NCBI GenBank assembly: GCA_947034885.2
Contig: OX344758.2
Location: forward strand, 6,760,501-6,824,500
Origin: Thuidium tamariscinum
Taxonomy: Eukaryota > Streptophyta > Bryopsida > Hypnales > Thuidiaceae
Direction of reading: 5' to 3'
Length of the DNA stretch: 64,000 nt
Shown here one piece after another: positions 60,366 to 64,000 of this stretch (positions are counted from its first letter, which is position 1; each line of letters begins with the position of its first letter). Position numbers and translations under genes: made by a program. The notes below the pieces were generated by a model. It was not told the DNA's origin and searched no databases. It was given only the letters and a program-made list of their open reading frames with translations.

Positions 60366-62092
60366 CTACTCTACGCATGAATCCATGGGCACCTCCTGGT
60401 CCTCGGGAAATCGAAGATGTTTTCCTCTGGGGGTTGGAACCCCTCGCAGCCGCATCACTGCAATCACATTCACAAGACCAGAAATTCAGAAAGCGCAGGA
60501 CGGTCGACCAGAAGCAAGTCTGTTGGAAACCACAATTCAAGTCCTGGTTACCCACTGGAATTCTCATCAGAGTCTTCCGCAGTGTAAGGAAAAGGCTCCT
60601 TACCATCCACTTCTTCCACATCGATCTCGTCGTCGCTGTTGTAGTTGAAGCGGATGTGACGACCCTTGTGCTCCGGCAGACCTGCTTCCGCCACGCCCAT
60701 GCGACTGATGGCCTGGCAAATCTCCTCGCAGTCGATCACCTCGCCATCATAATCATCAGCCCCGTCGAACTCGTCACACCCCTCGTACTCCTCGTCGTCT
60801 CCGTAGTAACTGAAGCTCTCATTTCCCTGCTCCTTCACCTTCAGAGAAAGCTGATCCCTCCGCTGCCACTTGAAGTTGGCAGATCGGGGTGTGGTCGGAC
60901 GAATAGTGGTGGCCGGAGCGGGCGAGGCAACCAAGTGCATACCCGGCGAGCTCACGTTCACCAGCACGGAGCAGTCAGAGTCGTCGTCCTCCCCTATGTC
61001 AGCCACATCGTCCACATCGCAGCCAACCCAAGCGGACGACAGACTCTCCGACACTGATGCCGTGACCTCCCTTGCAAGCGAATCTTCCACGGGCGGTCTA
61101 GCGTCCACAGCTTCCCCCTACCGACACCAAAACGCAGCCGAATGGTGAGATAAGCATAAATTCGGGCTCACATGCGAGCTCGCCATAGGTTTATATTTCG
61201 CAAATGTATGTGTGCATTGGTACTACTTCATTACCGGAACATTCGTCGGGCAATTATCCCTCCATGAAAGATTTCGCCCATGTCGTGGCAAATCCATTTG
61301 CCAAATCAAATGCCGAATGCACAGAACAAACAAGTCGTGAGCTCAGCCGTAAGCTCACCTCCTGGGGCGGAGTCGAAACCTTGACTTCGACGTCGACTTC
61401 CTCACGCTCCTTCGCGGTATCCTGGGCTGGGGAAAGAGAAGCGGGGACACCGAACTGAGGGGTCTCAACTTCGGGACTCTGCCTGACAGGACCATTGGGA
61501 GTCTGAATGATCGTGAGGTTGCTGTGCACTAGAGAGCGCAGCAAATCCTCGCCTCTCACTACCACCGGCGACGCCGGCTGCTGTTCAATCGACTGCAAGT
61601 TGATGGACGGACACACGACGTCCTCTACGACCTTGATCGGGGCAAGAGCGGCAGCCACCGAGGTAGCCTTCCGGAGGGACTTAGTGGGAACCAACCCGGC
61701 CACGGGGGTGGCATTCGTCTTGTCCGCCAAAACCTTCCTGCTGCTCCTCTTGGCGGTGCCCTTCGCCTGCACAACATTCGCCGTAACCGCTGCCACCCAC
61801 CACAAATTGCAAATCAGTATGCCGCACTCGGAAACTCTTTTAACATTGACAACAATTTCTCAGTTTTCTATTTGAATGCCCCCGTGGGTGTCTGTTAATG
61901 TCTTAACATACGGTTATCCTCCCCAAATAACCATACTCGTCGCATCTCAACAAGTATAATCACAATCAAAGCTCAATTCCAGTGACATTAGTTCCGATAG
62001 TCCATCACATTCGACTGACCTTGCGGAATGGGTGACACGGGTGCAGTCGAAAGTCGGCGGCTGCTCCGAGTCGACATCCTCCTGCCCTCCAT
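60366..62092 (-). CDS. Unrecognised 369-residue acidic protein with destruction box
   Basis: Four exons join in phase: 62092-62020, 61789-61359, 61117-60604 and 60457-60366, giving 369 residues. The N terminus is basic and Ser/Arg-rich (RRMSTRSSRRLS). Residues 42-50, RKVLADKTN, match the canonical destruction box RxxLxxxxN recognised by the anaphase-promoting complex. There is a conserved-looking patch NFKWQRRDQLSL and a strongly acidic segment around DDEEYEGCDEFDGADDYDGE. The motif GxPxxxG[RK]Hx RF occurs twice, at 314-325 (GLPEHKGRHIRF) and 345-356 (GVPTPRGKHLRF), the second being most of the last exon. Many Ser-Pro and Thr-Pro pairs suggest phosphorylation. The features suggest a nuclear, perhaps cell-cycle-regulated protein; that is inference. 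Failure to splice at 60604 would give a different tail ending at TAA 60548-60550. Confidence 0.72.
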
Positions 62093-64000
62093 CCTCACAA
62101 AAAACCGCGGACACTCCAAATAGCTGAACACTCGATCGTATATCCTAATAAACGCGCTTTGACTTGAAGAATCGCTCTAAATCCCAAAGAATTCAAGCAC
62201 AGAAACAGAGCTCGAGGGGAAGCTTCATTCAGTTGGAAAATAATTCAGCTCATTGGAATGCAGGCTCTACACACACTCGGACGCGGCAAGAGCGAGCTGG
62301 ATTGAAAGCTCCAGAGGTAGCCAAAATTGAGAAGAAGAAGGGAAGTGCGAAGGGACGATGCGGGTCGAGGCTCTCAGCGAAAGCCGATGTGGGTATGCTA
62401 GCACTGAAGTACTGCATTTGAAAGTTTGAATGTTCACAGCCGTTGAAAGATGAATGATCTTTAGCAGGGTTTTTTGGATGAATTCTGTCCGTCATTGCCC
62501 CGCCGGCCGCCGTCAATTTTCTCGTGGAATGCGGTTTCTGTCGGGCTGGCGCATAATTATTCCACTGCCCGTCATCGACCCTGGTACCGTATACGGGCAG
62601 TCGGCCCTCCGTATGTACACCCAGCATGTACCATACGTGTAGGTCAGTTTCAGCAGTTTGTGCCTAAATAGTTTACTTTTGACACATTAGAATGGAATTG
62701 AGGGCTCCCGAGGGCTGTTTCAAGGTGTATTCCTCAAAGCTGTTTGAGAAATTGTCGTGTGTTGTCAGTTAGCAATTACCAAAAAAATAAAAATAAAAAT
62801 TGGGGGTTGTGAAATGTGAAAAAAAGTCCAAAAAATAAATTTCAGAAAATAAATAAATTAATGATGTGGCATGGTCTCAACCACGTTGGAATCCTACATT
62901 TTTGAGTTCTCACAACAATTTTGGTGTTCCGAAACTGTGGGAATTGACAGTCTTCTGGAGCCCTCAAATCCATTTGAATGTTTCAACAATGCTTCAGGAA
63001 ATGTTTGCACGAAGAAGTAAAGCACCAAATAGATGCCAATATGCCCTAATTTGATACTACAACTCCTTGTGTCTCAAATAATTTTTCTTGGAAAACATTC
63101 ATTGACGTAGCTTTGATTTGATGCAAAACTTTTGAATGTTTGTCCTTTTTTTAATATTTCATATCCAACTAGGTATCCCATGTACTTTGGAAATTTTTCC
63201 TTCTTTAATCATTTCAATTCAACATCATCTCCTTACTTTCAAATTCTTTTGATCTATCTCTCATATACCAATTGCTATAGATTTGACCAAATTAACTTTT
63301 GATCTTGATGCCCTATAGTCTTTTTGACTACTTGCGAAAAAAATTTAGTTACTTTTCTAATCATGATTTTCAGTTTTACTTAGCTAGTTACCACTCCAAC
63401 ATAAATACATCGGTTCTTCAATTTTTATGTAAACTATTTGCACCACATGTAATATAGTAGTTGCAATCTTCACTTTTTTAACTACAACCACTAGAAGTTG
63501 AATTTTGGATTTAATTCTATGCAGTTCAAGCAACCTATATGTAACCCACTTTATTTTTGTCACTTTTTGTAATCTAATGCCATAGAAGCAAAGGTCACTT
63601 TATTTTCCACACAAGGATAATTACAAAAGGAAAGAAATAGGAAAAAATATATATAGTTCTACCTTTGTTTAAAATGAGCAAATTCAAATTATAAAATCAT
63701 TGTGCCAAGTGTTTATCATCACCTCTTCCACCAGCAAAAATTTACTCCTTGAAGTTCCATTCTCCTCAAATTGTCACTTTCAATAGTTGTTTGTTGCCAC
63801 TTCTACTTGTTTTTTGCCACCTTAATGCTTTGAAGTGGCCCTATTGACTACAATTGTTTTGTCATTGTCTTGAAAAAATGTTAAACTAAGGATGATTTGC
63901 TAGAAGAAGCAATAGCTTATAAACACTTGCAAAAATAGTCTCAAGTCAAAAATAGGGTAGGCTATTTAACCTTTAATGAGTGAATTCTTGAATACAAGTT
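62093..64000. other. Promoter of the minus-strand gene, then AT-rich DNA
   Basis: To about 62690 composition is balanced and probably holds the promoter and leader of the minus-strand gene; frames of 125 codons or less there have no domain. From about 62700 the DNA is AT-rich and gene-free to the end of the window. Confidence 0.45.

Noticed and set aside
60377..61057. 226-codon plus-strand frame
   Set aside because: It is the reverse of exons 3 and 4 of the minus-strand gene, whose splice phases and repeated motif are far more convincing.
61507..61875. 122-codon plus-strand frame
   Set aside because: Antisense to exon 2 of the 369-residue gene; no domain.
1..64000. LTR retrotransposons, CRISPR arrays and viral insertions
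   Set aside because: I saw no paired long terminal repeats, gag-pol motifs, spaced direct repeats or viral genes; detection by eye could miss degraded copies.

Overview
The window looks like nuclear DNA from a land plant. It carries four genes with plant-type introns and splice signals (GT..AG, pyrimidine-rich acceptors), telo-box promoter motifs and several classes of plant-type miniature transposons. Two products are recognisable plant families: an AIP2-type RING-H2 ubiquitin ligase and a MOCOS-like PLP-fold protein. An early-diverging plant such as a moss is plausible, because intergenic DNA is very AT-rich and genes sit in compact GC-richer islands, but the species cannot be fixed from this sequence.

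Layout. 1-18000 is AT-rich and repeat-laden, with one GC-richer island at about 6690-9780 that shows no convincing reading frame. 18392-24923 (minus) is the MOCOS-like gene, with its leader region to about 26550, where a CACTA-ended inverted-repeat element marks the edge. 26770-51690 is mostly repeats: a Stowaway-type MITE, a family of about 0.3 kb MITEs (one interrupted by another element), a GC-moderate island with a 24-bp minisatellite (30540-33600), an inverted repeat of about 0.8 kb (39660-40500), two Harbinger-like MITEs with TTA duplications, and a decayed hAT transposase gene (43879-46107). 51700-62100 is a gene cluster: AIP2-like E3 ligase (+), an unrecognised 422-residue protein (+), then a convergent 369-residue protein (-) with a canonical destruction-box motif and a duplicated C-terminal motif. 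62100-64000 returns to AT-rich DNA.

The genes do not form an operon or an obvious shared pathway, as expected for plant nuclear genes. I reconstructed exon structures by hand from splice signals and reading-frame phase; three genes close perfectly in phase, while the fourth has one unresolved junction. I found no CRISPR array, recognisable rRNA, LTR retrotransposon with paired LTRs, or clear new multi-gene system. The most unusual items are the long palindrome, the two gene-sized islands without coding capacity, the alternating 24-bp array, and the two uncharacterised proteins.
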